Of a stretch of 64,000 nt of DNA, positions 9,100 through 21,343 are shown piece after piece. Numbering within the stretch: the first letter of the stretch is position 1; every line of letters starts with the position of its first letter. Source of the DNA: Haliclona indistincta. Taxonomy: Eukaryota; Porifera; Demospongiae; Haplosclerida; Chalinidae. Location of the stretch: the NCBI GenBank assembly GCA_964017065.1, contig OZ024785.1, forward strand, positions 3,429,142-3,493,141, in the 5' to 3' direction. A model generated the notes under the pieces. It saw nothing but the letters and a program-made list of their open reading frames with translations, was not told the origin of the DNA and did not search any database. Position numbers and translations under genes: made by a program.

Positions 9100-12000
9100 G
9101 GTGGGTGCCCTGGTGGTTCAACTGGTAGAGTCCTGGGTTTATGACCCAGAGGACACTGGAGGACACTGGTTCGATGACCCAGAGGACACTGGTTCGAATC
9201 CCAGGGCAGGAGGAAAAAAGAACAACAAAAAACATCATAAGTACTCCAGCCCACCAGCCCACCCATCTGTAAAACGGGTACCTGGTCTTGTACTGGGGGA
9301 GCAAAGCACACTGACTGTGTCTCATTGTACCACTAATGGTAGTGGTGGGACTACAGGGTGCCCACACCGGCAGTGGGAGGCATGGTTGGTACCTCCTGCG
9401 AGTTCCTTGCCCGAGCTCCAGGAGTGCTCATAGCACCGGCACATCGTACCTGCTTAGTGCACAGGTGCCCTGGCTTGTCCAGGAACGCGTGACCTGTAAT
9501 AGGCAGCGAGAGGCTTTGCTTTTTCTTTGCTTTTTTGTGTGTGTGTGTGTGTGTGTCTGATCTGATCTTTCTCTCTTCTTCAGACGATATAGTGATCCAC
9601 ACTGCTAACAATATTGTGTATCATGCATTTCTCCATGACAATGTTACCCTGTTGTGCGATGCTGATCATGTGACTGTGCGTGAGTGGTACTATAGTAACA
9701 ACTCCATCGTCAAATTGGGAGGGAAGATCAATAAACAGGGATCCAGCCTAGTTATCCAGAACGTCACACCACTAGAAGCCATTGGGTATGGCTGTTTGGT
9801 ACGGAATCCCGCTGTCTCCCCACAAGCTATATTCAACACTGTTAGAGTATATGGTAAGCATTATAGATAATGCTATTATTATTCATTATTACCATAATTT
9901 ATATAGCATCTCCTAATATCACATTATCTGGACCTCAATCAGTTGAAGAGGGACTGTCAGTGATCATACACTGCTCATCATATGGTATACCCAAACCAAC
10001 AATAACATGGATACGAGGCAGCGACGTGATTGTACCAGGAGGAAGGATTGAGCAGACATGTGAGTGAGGAAGGGAGGGAAGGAGGAAAGGAGGGAGGATT
10101 GAGCAGACATGTGAGGGAGGGAGGATTGAGCAGATGTGCGAGGGAGGACAGAACAGACATGTGAGTGAGAGAGGGAGGGTGGGAGAGAGATAGTGTGATG
10201 TTACCCAGCAGGCGTTTGAGTAAAGAAGGGTGGAAAGGGTGCGTCCTCCCTCACGTGCTTTATAAATTTTGTGGGCTTGGACAAGCTAAAAATTTGTCTA
10301 AAGCACTATACCCTGGGTAACACTGATCTGTCCGTTAAAGCTTCATATGGCTGGTCAAAGCTGACACCATGACCCATGCGTGAACAAGCGTGATGCTACC
10401 CGATCGAGGCTAAGTTTCTTACACTACACGGCATAAGCTGTACCTATAGGACCCCTGTGCTGTTGAAAAACGTACATTGGTCATTGCCTCTGTGATCGTG
10501 ATATCAACATCAACAAGACGTGACGTGACATCAACAAGACGTGACATCAACAAGACGTGATATCAACATCAACAAGACTCTATTAGGCATGTCTACTCCT
10601 ACTATTCCGGACTAGGCATCCAGCCATGATCATCATTGTGTTCCACTGAGTTGTCAGTGTTGTTAGTCTCTTCTTTATTTATTACAATGCTAAGAAATAT
10701 CATGCATCATGATATTTCTCAAATATCATGACAACATATTATGTTGTCAACTCATACCCTAACATTATTCTTGTGATTGCCGATAATAACATTCCATGTT
10801 CCTTGACTCTCTGACTAGAGGCCATACACCTTCCCATCTACTAGACTAGTAACTGCTGCTCACAGAGTTGAAAAATGAAATAACAGCTAGCATAGAATAC
10901 AGCTAATAAGTTCAAACTGGTAGTGATCAAAAAAGTAACAGGAACAAGTAAAGTAAAAAAGTTTTAATAAAAAATTAAAAGTGTAGGGATGACGCTTGAA
11001 AAGTAAAGGAAAAAATGGGATGGGGCTTGCAAAAGTAAAGGAACAAGATGAGATGATGCTTGCAAAAGTAAGGGAACAAGATGGGATAGGAACAAGACAG
11101 AATAGAGCATGCTTGCAAAAGTAAAAGTCCCTACATCAGCGACTTGAATCGAAGAGGAGGATACAATCTGATGAAGCAATTGGCGGCTGTAGAAAGTATA
11201 GGAAGAGGATTCCGCATTTGTTGCAGGTCATGACAGCAATTAAGCCGCTGAGTGTAGGGATACTTGGGACTTTTACTTTTGCAAGCATCATTCCATCTTG
11301 TTCCTTCCCTTTTGTAAGCATCATCCCATCTTGTTGCTTTACTTTTGCAAGTGTCATCCATACATTTTTTAGTATTTTTATTAAAACTTTTTCAGTACTT
11401 TATTACTTAAATTATTGTGTGTCTGTGTGTGTGCACTGAGTGTGAGTGTGTGTATAAGTGGGTGCCCTGGTGGTTCAACTGGTAGAGTCTTGGGTTTATA
11501 ACCCAGAGGACACTGGTTTGAAGACACTGGTACGAATCCCAGAGCAGGAGGAAAGAAAACATCACAATTACTCCAGTCCACCAGCTGACCCATCTGTAAG
11601 ACGGGTACCTGGTCTTGTAAAGGGAGGCGATGGAGTTCATCGGCTGTGGTCATCAGTATGCACAATAAGAGGTCCATGTGGTCACATGTTCACGCTTCCT
11701 GTTGTGAGCACAGCTGGATGCTCCTGCAAGATGGCTGGCCAGGCTTCAGGAGATACCATCATGCTAGCACCGGCCCTAGAACCTGCTTAGTGCACAGGAA
11801 TCCTGGCACGTATGTTCCAACCTTACGGCTGGGTCCGCATCATCACATTCATGGTGTGGAAGTCCTCTAGAGGAGGGTGGTGGGGAGTGGGTGTGTGTGC
11901 ATGTGTGTGATATTCATTGTCTCTTCTCAGATGGTGAGTCCGGGTATCATGTGAGTAGCTCACTGATTATCAATCAGCTCCATCAATCAGATAATGGAGA

Positions 12001-14968
12001 CTATAGATGCAGCGCTGCTAATACTAATGGAACAATTTTCAGTATCACTAATATCACAGTAACTAGTGAGTGTCACTAATACCACAGTAACTAGTGAGTG
12101 TCACTAATACCACAGTAACTAGCGAGTGTCACTAATACCACAGTAACTAGTGAGTGTCACTAATACCACAGTAACTAGTGAGTGTCACTAATACCACAGT
12201 AACTAGTGAGTGTCACTAATACCACAGTAACTAGTGAGTGTCACTAATATCACAGTAACTAGTGAGTGTCACTAATACCACAGTAACTAGTGAGTGTCAC
12301 TAATACCACAGTAACTAGTGAGTGTCACTAATACCACAGTAACTAGTGAGTGTCACTAATACCACAGTAACTAGTGAGTGTCACTAATACCACAGTAACT
12401 AGTGAGTGTCACTAATACCACAGTAACTAGTGAGTGTCACTAATATCACAGTAACTAGTGAGTGTCACTAATACCACAGTAACTAGTGAGTGTCACAGTA
12501 GGTAATGTATCACTATCGTCTTCTCTGTAGTTCTACCTCAGCCGTTCATTGATGTTCTTCCTATCAAAATCTATTCTACTAGTGTTACTATATCACTCAT
12601 TGTGGTGTTGCTCAATATGTCTAATAGTGATACTAATGTAACGGTGAGTGAGCGTGTCCTATGATACCTGACATGTTTATTAGTGGGTCTGTATCAGTTA
12701 GTATAAGAGCACTATGCAACAATTAGTAAACAGTAAACAGTATACATATCAGCATTCTGAGAGAGTGAGTGAGTGTGTGAGTGAGCGAGCGAGCGGGTAC
12801 ATGGGTGTGGGAGTGAGACAGTGAGAGTGAGTGACTCTAATCGTTTCTCTGTTCATTCCTCTTGCAGGTATCATGGCGACCTACCAGTAGTGCGATGGTT
12901 GAGGGCATTATCATATTACCAGCTCACGCTAATGAGAGCTCATCATTTGTGTTATATAATCTATCATCTGATACTAGCTATACAGTAATGGCTAGTGTGC
13001 TAATGCTAACAGATAGTGCTACATTTACTACTTTATCAGGTAATAACTATGCTGTGTGCTATATGGACTAGCTCTTGTTAACCTCCTACTCTTCAGATAC
13101 TATAGTCTCTCCTAACCTCACCCTCTCTTCCTCCCTCCCTCACACACCTGTGCTGAGCTCATCATTAGCCACTATTAATGGTAGGGATGATATACTGTAT
13201 CTCTGATAGTAGTGACTCAGTAACAGTATTATCATTACTCGGTAATGATATGTAGGGATGACAGCGAATTAAGATGGCGGCTACTCACGTGTGATGAATT
13301 ATCGCACATTATTATCTCTATACTATTATACATTTCTACTGCATTTTAACTACAGTGGAACCTCTCTAAGGCGGACACCATGAGAGCAACTCCATTATAG
13401 AGAGGGTGTCCTCTTTTCAGGGGTTTATTATACATTATGTGGGTTATAATCAGTAAGTGTCCATTATAGAGAGGGTTTCCTCTAGAGCGGGGTGTCCGCT
13501 AACAGGGGTTCCACTATAAATAGTGTGAAAAGTGCTTTAGAAAAGTCAAGTTAATTAAGTTTAATTGCAAAGGATGACTTTATCTGAAAAATACCACTGT
13601 TTTGCTACCCGATCTAGGCTAAGTTTCTTACACTATGCGGCGTAAGCTGTACCTATAGGACCCCTGTGCTCTTGACAACTGGACGTTGGTCATTGTAAAT
13701 GTCTAGAAGCCTCTTTGATCATGATATCGACATCAATAAGACTCTATACTAGGCGTGTCTACTCGAGTCCTCTATCCCGGTGGACTAGGCTTCCAGCCAT
13801 GATCATCATAGTGTTCCACTGAGTTGTCTGTTAGTCTCTTCTTCATCCATTACAGTGCTAAGAAATATCATGTTGTCAACTCATACCCTCAATCTCTCTA
13901 AACCTTTTGTGATTGTCGATAATAAAATTCCACTCTCTGACTAGAGGCTATGCACCTTCTCATGCACTAGACTAGTAACTGCTGCTCACAGAGTTGTAAA
14001 AATAAAATAACAGCTAGCATAGAATACAGCTAATAAGTTCAAACTGATAGTGATCAAAAAAGCAACAGCTGGAACAAGCAAAGTAAAACAAGATGGGATG
14101 TTGCATGCAAAAGTAGAGGAAAAAGATGGAATAGTGCTTGCAAAAGTAAAAGTCCCAAGTAACCCTACATCAGCGGCTTGAATAGAAGAGGACGAGACAG
14201 TCTGATGAAGCTAATGACGGTTTTAAGAAGTATAGGAAGAGGATTCTGCATTTGTTGCAGGTCCTGACAGCAATTAAGCCATTGAGTATAGGGATACTTG
14301 GGACTTTTACTTTTGCAAGCACTATTCTCATGTTAACAATGACATTTTTTGAAAATGTATTGCAAAATACAATTGTTTGTTTACTTTTGCAAGCATCATC
14401 CCTTCCCTTTTGTAAGCACTATCCCATCTTGTTCCTTTCCTTTTGCAAGCATCATCCTATCTTGTTCCTTTACTTTTGCAACCAATATCCCATCTTGTTA
14501 CTTTACATTTGCAAGCGTCATTCCTACACTTTTTAGTCTTTTTTATCAACACACATTCATACTATTTCTACTCCTGGTAAGGTATTTTACTCATGTCGTA
14601 TACAAATAATTGTTTTTTGTTCCTACACAGAGACTGAGAATGACACAATCATTCTAGCTTCCTCCATTACTACTGGACTACTGTTGTTACTGCTCTTCAT
14701 GATACTGATTGTGGTCATCATAACTACTTTAACAGTTGTTCGACTAAAGCAACATAGAGGTAACATCTTTTTGCATTGTAAACACGGTTACCAATTCAAT
14801 GCAGTAGGAGGTGCTGCAGGTGTTATTGATCATGTTCCAGTTGATGATAATCCTGCTTACATCACAATGAAGAGGATCACCTTGAACAAGAACACTGCTT
14901 ATGAGACTGTTAAAATAAGAGACTGTCATAATGAGACTGTGAATACAAGTCAATATGAAAATGTCTAA
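8663..14968 (+). CDS. R1: three-Ig, FN3 transmembrane receptor with tyrosine-motif tail
   Basis: Traced exons: 8663-8999, 9584-9853, 9907-10059, 11931-12065, 12531-12643, 12868-13039, 13097-13180, 14631-14759, 14820-14968. Phases agree throughout and the joined frame is 513 codons plus stop. Start ATG gives MLWLLIGTCSLLCSVAA, a signal peptide. Exon 1 is an Ig domain ending DAGIYSC; exon 2 a second (LLCDAD to YGCLV); exons 3-4 form one I-set domain (IIHCSSYG, ITWIRG, DNGDYRC) split by a 1.9-kb intron. Exons 5-6 make an FN3-like domain, exon 7 a Ser/Thr stalk, exon 8 the transmembrane helix. The tail is the same NPAYITM ... TAYETV tail as in the array and ends TSQYENV, which fits an ITIM-like and YxN pattern. 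The 60-nt intron 14760-14819 is open and in frame, so it could be retained. Ectodomain unlike the array genes: likely an exon-shuffled relative. Confidence 0.8.
9013..9098. repeat. (TG)n microsatellite in R1 intron 1
   Basis: Interrupted TG tract ending exactly at the 5' end of the SINE at 9101. Confidence 0.9.
9101..9536 (+). mobile_element. tRNA-derived SINE, copy 2 (in R1 intron 1)
   Basis: Same tRNA-like head as the other copies (GTGCCCTGGTGGTTCAACTG, GGTTCGAATCCCAGGGCA). The segment with GGACACTGG and a GTTCGA B-box motif is duplicated inside the head. The body differs from copies 1 and 3 between about 9320 and 9440. It ends in a T-rich stretch and (TG)n. Confidence 0.75.
10037..10165. 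repeat. Minisatellite copying the end of R1 exon 3 and its splice donor
   Basis: The exon end ATTGAGCAGACAT|GTGAGT (donor at 10060) recurs as GAGCAGACAT|GTGAGG at 10111, CAGAT|GTGCGA at 10136 and AACAGACAT|GTGAGT at 10161. Each copy carries a donor-like site. Confidence 0.7.
10391..11406. mobile_element. Dispersed foldback repeat, copy 1 (R1 intron 3)
   Basis: It starts GCTACCCGATCGAGGCTAAG and shares most of its length with 13607-14545. The 3' half is a foldback: arms around 10960-11130 and 11235-11390 hold inverted runs of a roughly 31-bp unit (GCTTGCAAAAGTAAAGGAAC, reversed on the right), with TCCCTACATCAGCG near the centre. No ORF is recognisable. It is a non-autonomous element of unknown class. 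Confidence 0.6.
11459..11890 (+). mobile_element. tRNA-derived SINE, copy 3 (R1 intron 3)
   Basis: Head GTGGGTGCCCTGGTGGTTCA with an imperfect B-box (GGTACGAATCC), a body closely matching copy 1, TG-rich DNA on both sides. Confidence 0.75.
12038..12495. repeat. 16-copy 28-bp minisatellite built from R1 exon 4 end and its splice donor
   Basis: The unit CACTAATACCACAGTAACTA|GTGAGTGT repeats with period 28. The first copy is the true exon 4 end (donor at 12066); the GTAACTA core recurs from 12059 to 12479, 15 periods later. Almost all copies keep GTGAGT (one has GCGAGT). Since 28 is not a multiple of three, use of a downstream donor would shift frame or add stops unless three units are added. 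Confidence 0.9.
13351..13518. mobile_element. Tc1/mariner (pogo/Tigger-like) MITE
   Basis: Ends TACAGTGGAACCTCT and (reverse complement) TATAGTGGAACCCCTG, with TA flanks and internal CGGACACC / GGTGTCCG arms. There is no transposase. The sequence just after it (to about 13605) resembles the left part of the piggyBac-like element at 60.6 kb. Confidence 0.7.
13607..14545. mobile_element. Dispersed foldback repeat, copy 2 (R1 intron 7)
   Basis: Copy of 10391-11406: same start (GCTACCCGATCTAGGCTAAG), same inverted arms of AAAGTAAAGGAACAAG-type units, with internal deletions. Confidence 0.6.
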
Positions 14969-15474
14969 CAAGCAGGGCCCAACTACTGTGAACAGACCAA
15001 ACAAGATTTGATCTCTTTAATAGTATTTGTTGTATTTGGTAGTGCTGTGACCATGCTGTGACGATAATGCACAAAATAGTATTATTGTCATAGAATTGTA
15101 AGTCAATTGTGTACATGTATTCACAATGCGTGGGCGAATAGCTCACAGTTAGAAAAACAATAATATTTACTTAGCTCAATACCAGGCCCACATCCATACA
15201 TGTATGCTACTAGTAGCATCAGCATAAGTTCGTGTGTCAGAGTTCAGAATGTTGACAGCAACCATGTACACGGTGTTCCTCTGCTTTTTGATCGTGAGTA
15301 CAACTACTAGTTCAGCTGCTGGTAATAATTACTAGTTTTGGAGTGAGATAATAAGACTTAGTGTATTCTCTAGCACTTAGTCCAGTGTCAGTGAGTGCAC
15401 TGGTTGGAGAGAATGCTCTGTTCAACTGTAATGGTAGTGGTTTCAACATAGTATGGATAGTGGATGGATTATTA

Positions 15475-16645
15475 GGGAGGCACGGTAGTGCCTCCCTATG
15501 TAGGGATGAACGAGAAAACAAGATGGCGGCTACATACAATGTATTGGCGTTTAAACGCTGATATTTCGCCTGGTGTTGAATTTTATACGTCTTTAGACAC
15601 TTAGATCTGCTCTCTGTCGTTGCCCCATCTTACAGTAGCAAGGAGATTGCTCGAAATTGTTACTAAAGTGACGAACCTGGAAACGGTGAAAATCGAGTTT
15701 CGTCATCTTCGTTTTCTTCTTCTTCTTTCTTTCTTTCTTCCACTCGCCTAGCGCCTTTACGCGAGCAGTGCCGAGACCAAAACATCCACGAACAGTCGTG
15801 AAATTCTCCTGGCATGTGCCTTTTGAGCTTTGTTTTTAGCGTAACGGCGATATAAGTTCCGCGATTTCTCGATCGTGATCCATTGTCAGCTTAGTGTTAG
15901 ACGCCATTATTGTGATTGCGCAATACGCACGTGACCAAGCAATGGGTAGCGCACGTGACCAAGCAGCTAAAGTATCGCTGCGCCGTGACAGTGTGGATCA
16001 CTATCACGGAGAACACACACCCGGCATTTGTCTAGAGTCTTCGAAGAACGGTAAGCTCATGTAGGATTGCCATTCTGCACTTGCCAGATAATTATAACCG
16101 CCATGTAGCTAGGTCTACAAACAAGTGTGGGCGGGGCTCGTATGCACTGCATGCATGCGTAGGCGACTAGGCAGACCTGGTGGAAACAAAGACTTCTCCG
16201 TACATGCATGATATTGAACTGCACTTCACTAAAAAGAAAAAAAGGACACAAACAAGAAATTAAAAAGATTTCTATCGAAATCAAAAGGATGTAGTGATGA
16301 AGGAATATACCACTGGTTCACAATGTAAACCAACAAGGAACAAGCATAGAATGGTAACACGATTGACTTGCTAACAGACCATAGATCCCTACATCAGTGG
16401 CTGTACATAAGATCAATATTTTGTCACAAGCTGAATTCTATTCAAAGTGTCAGTCAACAGTAAATAGCTTAACTAGCTATAGTCTGGCCACAGCAGCCAC
16501 TGATGTAGGGATCTATGGTCTGTTAGCAAGTCAATCGTGTTACCATTCTATGCTTGTTCCTTGTTGGTTTACATTGTGAACCAGTGGTATATTCCTTCAT
16601 CACTACATCCTTTTGATTTCGATAGAAATCTTTTTAATTTCTTGT
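15475..16645. mobile_element. Composite insertion inside the R2 Ig exon
   Basis: Boundaries follow from comparison with intact Ig exons (R4-R6, R9). The left edge is a short hairpin GGGAGGCAC-GGT-AGTGCCTCCC. The middle has CACGTGACCAAGC repeats and an ATGGCGGCTAC motif also seen at 13.27 kb. The right third is a large palindrome. No coding gene and no clear target duplication were seen. Confidence 0.65.
16252..16645. repeat. Perfect 152-bp inverted repeat
   Basis: 16252-16403 appears to be the exact reverse complement of 16494-16645, around a 90-bp spacer. Such identity implies recent formation. Confidence 0.85.
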
Positions 16646-18661
16646 ATGAAAGTGACATCAGCATAGTCGAGAGAGGCATCACTCGACACTCACTATCATC
16701 ATTAGGCACAGTACAGTCCACTCTCACTGTACCAGCAACACAAGTGAACAATGGCACTACTGTACAGTGTGTGCTCTATCCTGGTGAGGTGACCAGCAAC
16801 ACTACTACACTGACTGTTCTCCCTATACCTGGTGAGCTGTACAGGATTAATGTACTGATAACATATCATACTATCCTATATTGTACAGGTATTGGACAGG
16901 TTCGTAATGTCAGGTTCACTTCATCACTCAGTGATGTACAGTGGGATCCTCCATTGTCTGCTCTGAGTGGTCTCATGTATAAGGTCACTATGATGAACAT
17001 GAACACTGGTACTATTGTCGTCAATAAAACTACCAATAACACCTTTTGCCCACTACCTCCTGTTGAGTTGTGTCAGAACTATATTGTTAATGTGACAGCA
17101 TTCTCATCTCAGCAACAAGGTGTTAGTGTGGTTACTGATCTGAGACCAGAAGGAAGTGAGTGTGTCGGTTGTTGGTTGAACAGTGCGAGTTGATACTGAT
17201 TTTCATTTTATAGATAACTATCGATTCAAAACTATATTGTCACAAGAGCTTGTCTTCAGAGAACCTTCAATTGCAGAATTCCATGTAACACTACGTGTAA
17301 TAGTATGTTAGATCCAGAAATTGTAACTATTAAATTAATATTCTTCTTTTTCCAGGTATCAGGTGTGCCATGTCCTGATCAGAGACTAACAGCTCAGACG
17401 TACCCTCAATTCAACACATCTGATATCACTAACCATCCTGAGCTAGTGATAATGAGCAGTGGAGATATTGTATACTCCATCACTACTGGTATTAAGAGGA
17501 AGCAACACTACACAGCAACTATCAGCCTTGTTGGCATTGAAGAGATTATACAAGAGTTGCCTTTAACATTCAGTGAGTAAGTCTTGTATTACGATACTAT
17601 TATTCTTGATGGTGATATTCATGATAAAGGTACATTTGATGTTCAAGACTGTGATGTATCCAGTGACCAGCACACTAGCTCCATACTAGTGGAGTGTACA
17701 TTTGCCATCAATTCAACAGCACCAGGGATTGTAGTGATACAAGATGACCAGAGTCAATATACCATCTACAAGACACTGCAGAGACCGCTGCAGGATAGTG
17801 ATAAAGGATCTGTCAACATTACTGGTCTACCAGCAGGAGAGTATAGTGTGAGAGTGTATGACAACAGTCCAGCTACTGACAGCACTAGTGCTGCATATCA
17901 GCATTCTCAGTTAATACACATTATGGAACTACCTAGTCCTTATCCTTCAAGCATCATGTCATCTATCATACTCCCATCAGGTATGTCATGTATAGTGCTG
18001 TACACCTACAAATACAAGCATGATGGATTAATGGTTTTCTTTTAGAATCTTCAACAAGTTTTTTGATGCATTCAAGTTCCTTCTTGTTTAGCAACAGTGT
18101 CACTCCTAGTGTGGTGCTTGAGTTAACAACAAGTTATTCAGCAAATAACAGTCCATGTCACTACTTCAGTATACTGTGCTGCTTTGTGGATCATTGTTTA
18201 TGCAATTCTAGTCCAACAGAGAGTTTGTTTGTGCATATCATGATACAGTACACACAATTGTCTCTCTCTATTACATATTTCATACTTTAATATCAGAATA
18301 TATAATGTTTATGATTGATTGAGTGCTGTATACATGCAGATATTTTCATCTCTGTCATCATTGTTGGACCATTGTTAGTGCTGCTTGTGATACTGATTGT
18401 GGTCTTCACTACTATAGTGTGTGCTGCACGTGCTGTTACTATTAGAAGAAATCAACACATTATAGGTATCTAATGAATAAGTCTTTAATTGTAGCATTTA
18501 AATAATTTCTAGCTGCAGGTGTTATTGATCATGTTGCAGTTGATGATAATCCTGCTTACATCACAATGAAGAGGATCACCTTGAACAAGAACACTGCTTA
18601 TGAGACTGTTAATATAAATGAGACTATCAATACTAGTGCAGTTTATGAGACTGTATTATAA

Positions 18662-19504
18662 GTGACTGTTAACACGAACCATTAGAAACACTAATTACAT
18701 TCTGGGTTCTTAAGAAAGGGGGCATGCTAACGAAATAATCACATCATCACAGTTTTAAATGTTTGGTTGCTGCTTGGTTGAAGGTCTATTTCTCCAAGAA
18801 TCAGCACCCTACTTTGCACAATAACAAAGAACGCACTTGTCTCCTTTTAATAGCTTAATCACAGCAGCAAATCACTTCTTGATACAGTAAAATTACAGTA
18901 AACATGTAACTACATCAGATGCTGTCTCATAACCATGCCCAGTAACTGGAAATCAACCTGCACCAGCTGTGAACAATTCTATTCAGATAACTTTCTCAAA
19001 ATTAATGTATCAGTTTGTTTACTAACTCCCATGCAAATGACACAAGTATGTCCATACTGTCTCCCTTAGCAGAATCATCAACAACTACAAATGTTGTCAG
19101 TAATCACTTCAGAGAAACAACTCACACCAGTAGTAAATAAACCTGAATAGACAGTTTCACAAACAGCACCGAAGATAAATCTATACATCTGTGTAAGCAA
19201 CTACATCAATAGGCAACGATCAATACCTAGACTATGTATGTGTGACACTGTGTGGGTGTGTAGAAATGATTAATTTATCTTTTTAACAGAAGGACGTACC
19301 ACCATCTGATCCAGCTGAAGAGGTGAGGCTTTGCATCAATAACAACACTACTTTGTACATGTGATGTTACAGTCTTGATTTATTGTGCTGCTGTCTAATA
19401 GTAGTATTACTCTTCTACATGTTCAGGATGAAGAGTCTTATCTGACTACTATGGGAAAGGAAGTGTCTAAGAAATCGAAGACAGAGCCATATTTTGTCAA
19501 ATAG
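18662..19504 (+). other. R2-R3 spacer with distal tail exons
   Basis: Mostly non-coding, but holds two conserved phase-0 exons: 19290-19322 (KDVPPSDPAEE, GTGAGG donor) and 19427-19504 (DEESYLTTMGKEVSKKSK ... TAG). They recur in most spacers and resemble the R10 tail architecture. Earlier exons of the cassette are eroded here. Confidence 0.55.
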
Positions 19505-19602
19505 AATTCACCATAAATTTATTATTTTATTGTTATCAACCAGATATTAACATAGCTCATGATCTATGGTTCATGTAATCTACAGTTAGGAAAACAGTTA
19601 TG

Positions 19603-19650
19603 TTTACTTAGCTCAATACGTAGGAGGATAAGGGACAAGCCCCTCCTCCT
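19603..19650 (+). promoter_or_regulatory. Conserved 5' flank element of R3
   Basis: TTTACTTAGCTCAATACGTA followed by GGAGGATAAGGGACAAGCCC and CTCCTCC, about 50 bp before the start codon. It recurs upstream of R4, R6, R8, R12 and R15. AGGAGG/CCTCCT can pair. Promoter or 5' UTR element; function inferred only from conservation. Confidence 0.4.
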
Positions 19651-20652
19651 CTGAGTTTGTACATGTATGCATTTTTCTTGAACTAGAGTTGACAGCAGCC
19701 ATGTATACGGTGTTCCTCTGCTTCTTGATTGTGAGTACAACTACTAGCCATAGTTCAGCTGCTGCTAGTAATTATTATTATAGTCATGGAGCAAGACAAG
19801 GTCTTGTAATTTCATTTTCTACCACTCACAGAGGGTCCAGTGTCAGTGAGTGCACTGGTTGGAGAGAATGCTCTGTTCCACTGTAATGGTAGTGGAGTGG
19901 TCATTCAGTGGATTGCGGATGGTGTGTATGTGACAGAAACAGATCCTGTCATTCTGGATCGAGGAATCTTTGCTGATTCATTAATATCATCATCAGGTAC
20001 AGTACAGTCCACTCTCACTGTACCAGCAACACTAGTGAACAATGGCATTATGGCACTACTGTACAGTGTGTGCTCTATCCTGGTTCAGTGACCAGCAACA
20101 CTGCTACACTGACTGTTCTCCCTTTACCTGGTGAGCTGTACAGGACTAATGTACTGATAACATATCATACTATCCTTTATTGTACAGGTATTGGACAGGT
20201 TCGTAATGTCAGGTTCAATCCGTCACTCAGTGACGTACAATGGGATCCTCCATTGACTGCTCTGAGTGGTCTCATGTATAAAGTTACAACGATGAACATG
20301 AACACTGGTCAAATTGTTGTTAATGATACTACCAACAACACCAGTTCTCCACTACCTCCTCTCAAGCTGTGTCAGAACTATATTGTCAATGTGACAGCAT
20401 TCTCATCTCAGCAACAAGGTGATAGTGTGGTTACTGTATTGAGTCTGCCAGGAAGTGAGTGTGCTGGTTGTTGGTTGAACAGTGCGAGTTGATACTGATT
20501 TTCATGTATAGATAACTATCGATTCAAAACTATATTGTCACAAGAGCTTGTCTTCAGAGAACCTTCAATTGTAGAATTCCTTGTCACACTACTTGTAGCG
20601 GTATATTTATGCCGAGGTGTGGGCGGAGCCACGAGGCATACAGTAGTCTGTT

Positions 20653-20787
<135 letters not shown>

Positions 20788-21200
20788 TCGCAATGCGTAT
20801 CTCAGCAACCGCTTGCTACTAAGCGCTGAAACTTGCAATACAGGTAGATCTCGATAGTTTATGAAAATCAAATTTGACAGATTTGCTATTAAAGCCTTTG
20901 TTTTGAAGTTATGGCGTGATTTGCTAACCTAAACAGCCGTCTTGAGCGCTCGGGCCTACTTCATAGACAAAACTGTCTACAGATGGCTACAGTGCAACTT
21001 GAAGGCTTGATCTGTGATAGTACAGCTCGCGCGACTCCATTGGCAGCAGTGAAACTAGCGAGCGAAAGCGTGTTTGAGTTCACTTAGCTGCTCGACAGGT
21101 GATCGTGAGCCGGAGCGAGCAGAGCAGTTACAGTCACGCCCAGCTACATTATTCTGTTTGGCTTCAATACAACTTTTGTACAACAGCTTGTACAGCTGCT

Positions 21201-21256
21201 GGATAGCTGCCACTAGCCTGCGCTTCCATAGAACTGTTGCTATGATCTGCTGCTTG

Positions 21257-21343
<87 letters not shown>

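Larger units (their letters stand above)
15264..18661 (+). pseudogene. R2: array receptor, Ig exon split by an insertion
   Basis: Exon 1 15264-15321 encodes the array signal peptide (MYTVFLCFLIVSTTTSSAA). The Ig exon starts at 15374, is interrupted after the VDGLL codons by a 1.17-kb insertion (about 15475-16645), resumes and ends at 16831. Later exons are open and in phase: FN3-like 16889-17155, 17214-17302, 17356-17572, 17630-17980, stalk 18046-18132, transmembrane 18340-18465, tail 18519-18661 (ends SAVYETVL). A 6-bp deletion also removes two codons near the Ig start. The insertion adds stops to the Ig exon, so full-length protein is unlikely unless the insert is spliced out. Confidence 0.75.

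Noticed and set aside
12038..12495. CRISPR-like array
   Set aside because: The repeats are contiguous with no spacers and clearly derive from the exon-intron border of R1.
18046..18290. An alternative exon continuing past the stalk donor (SANNSPCHYFSILCCFVDHC)
   Set aside because: Open in several copies, but the GTTATTC donor gives correct phase to the transmembrane exon in every intact unit; without RNA the longer form is unsupported, though retention could yield a soluble protein.
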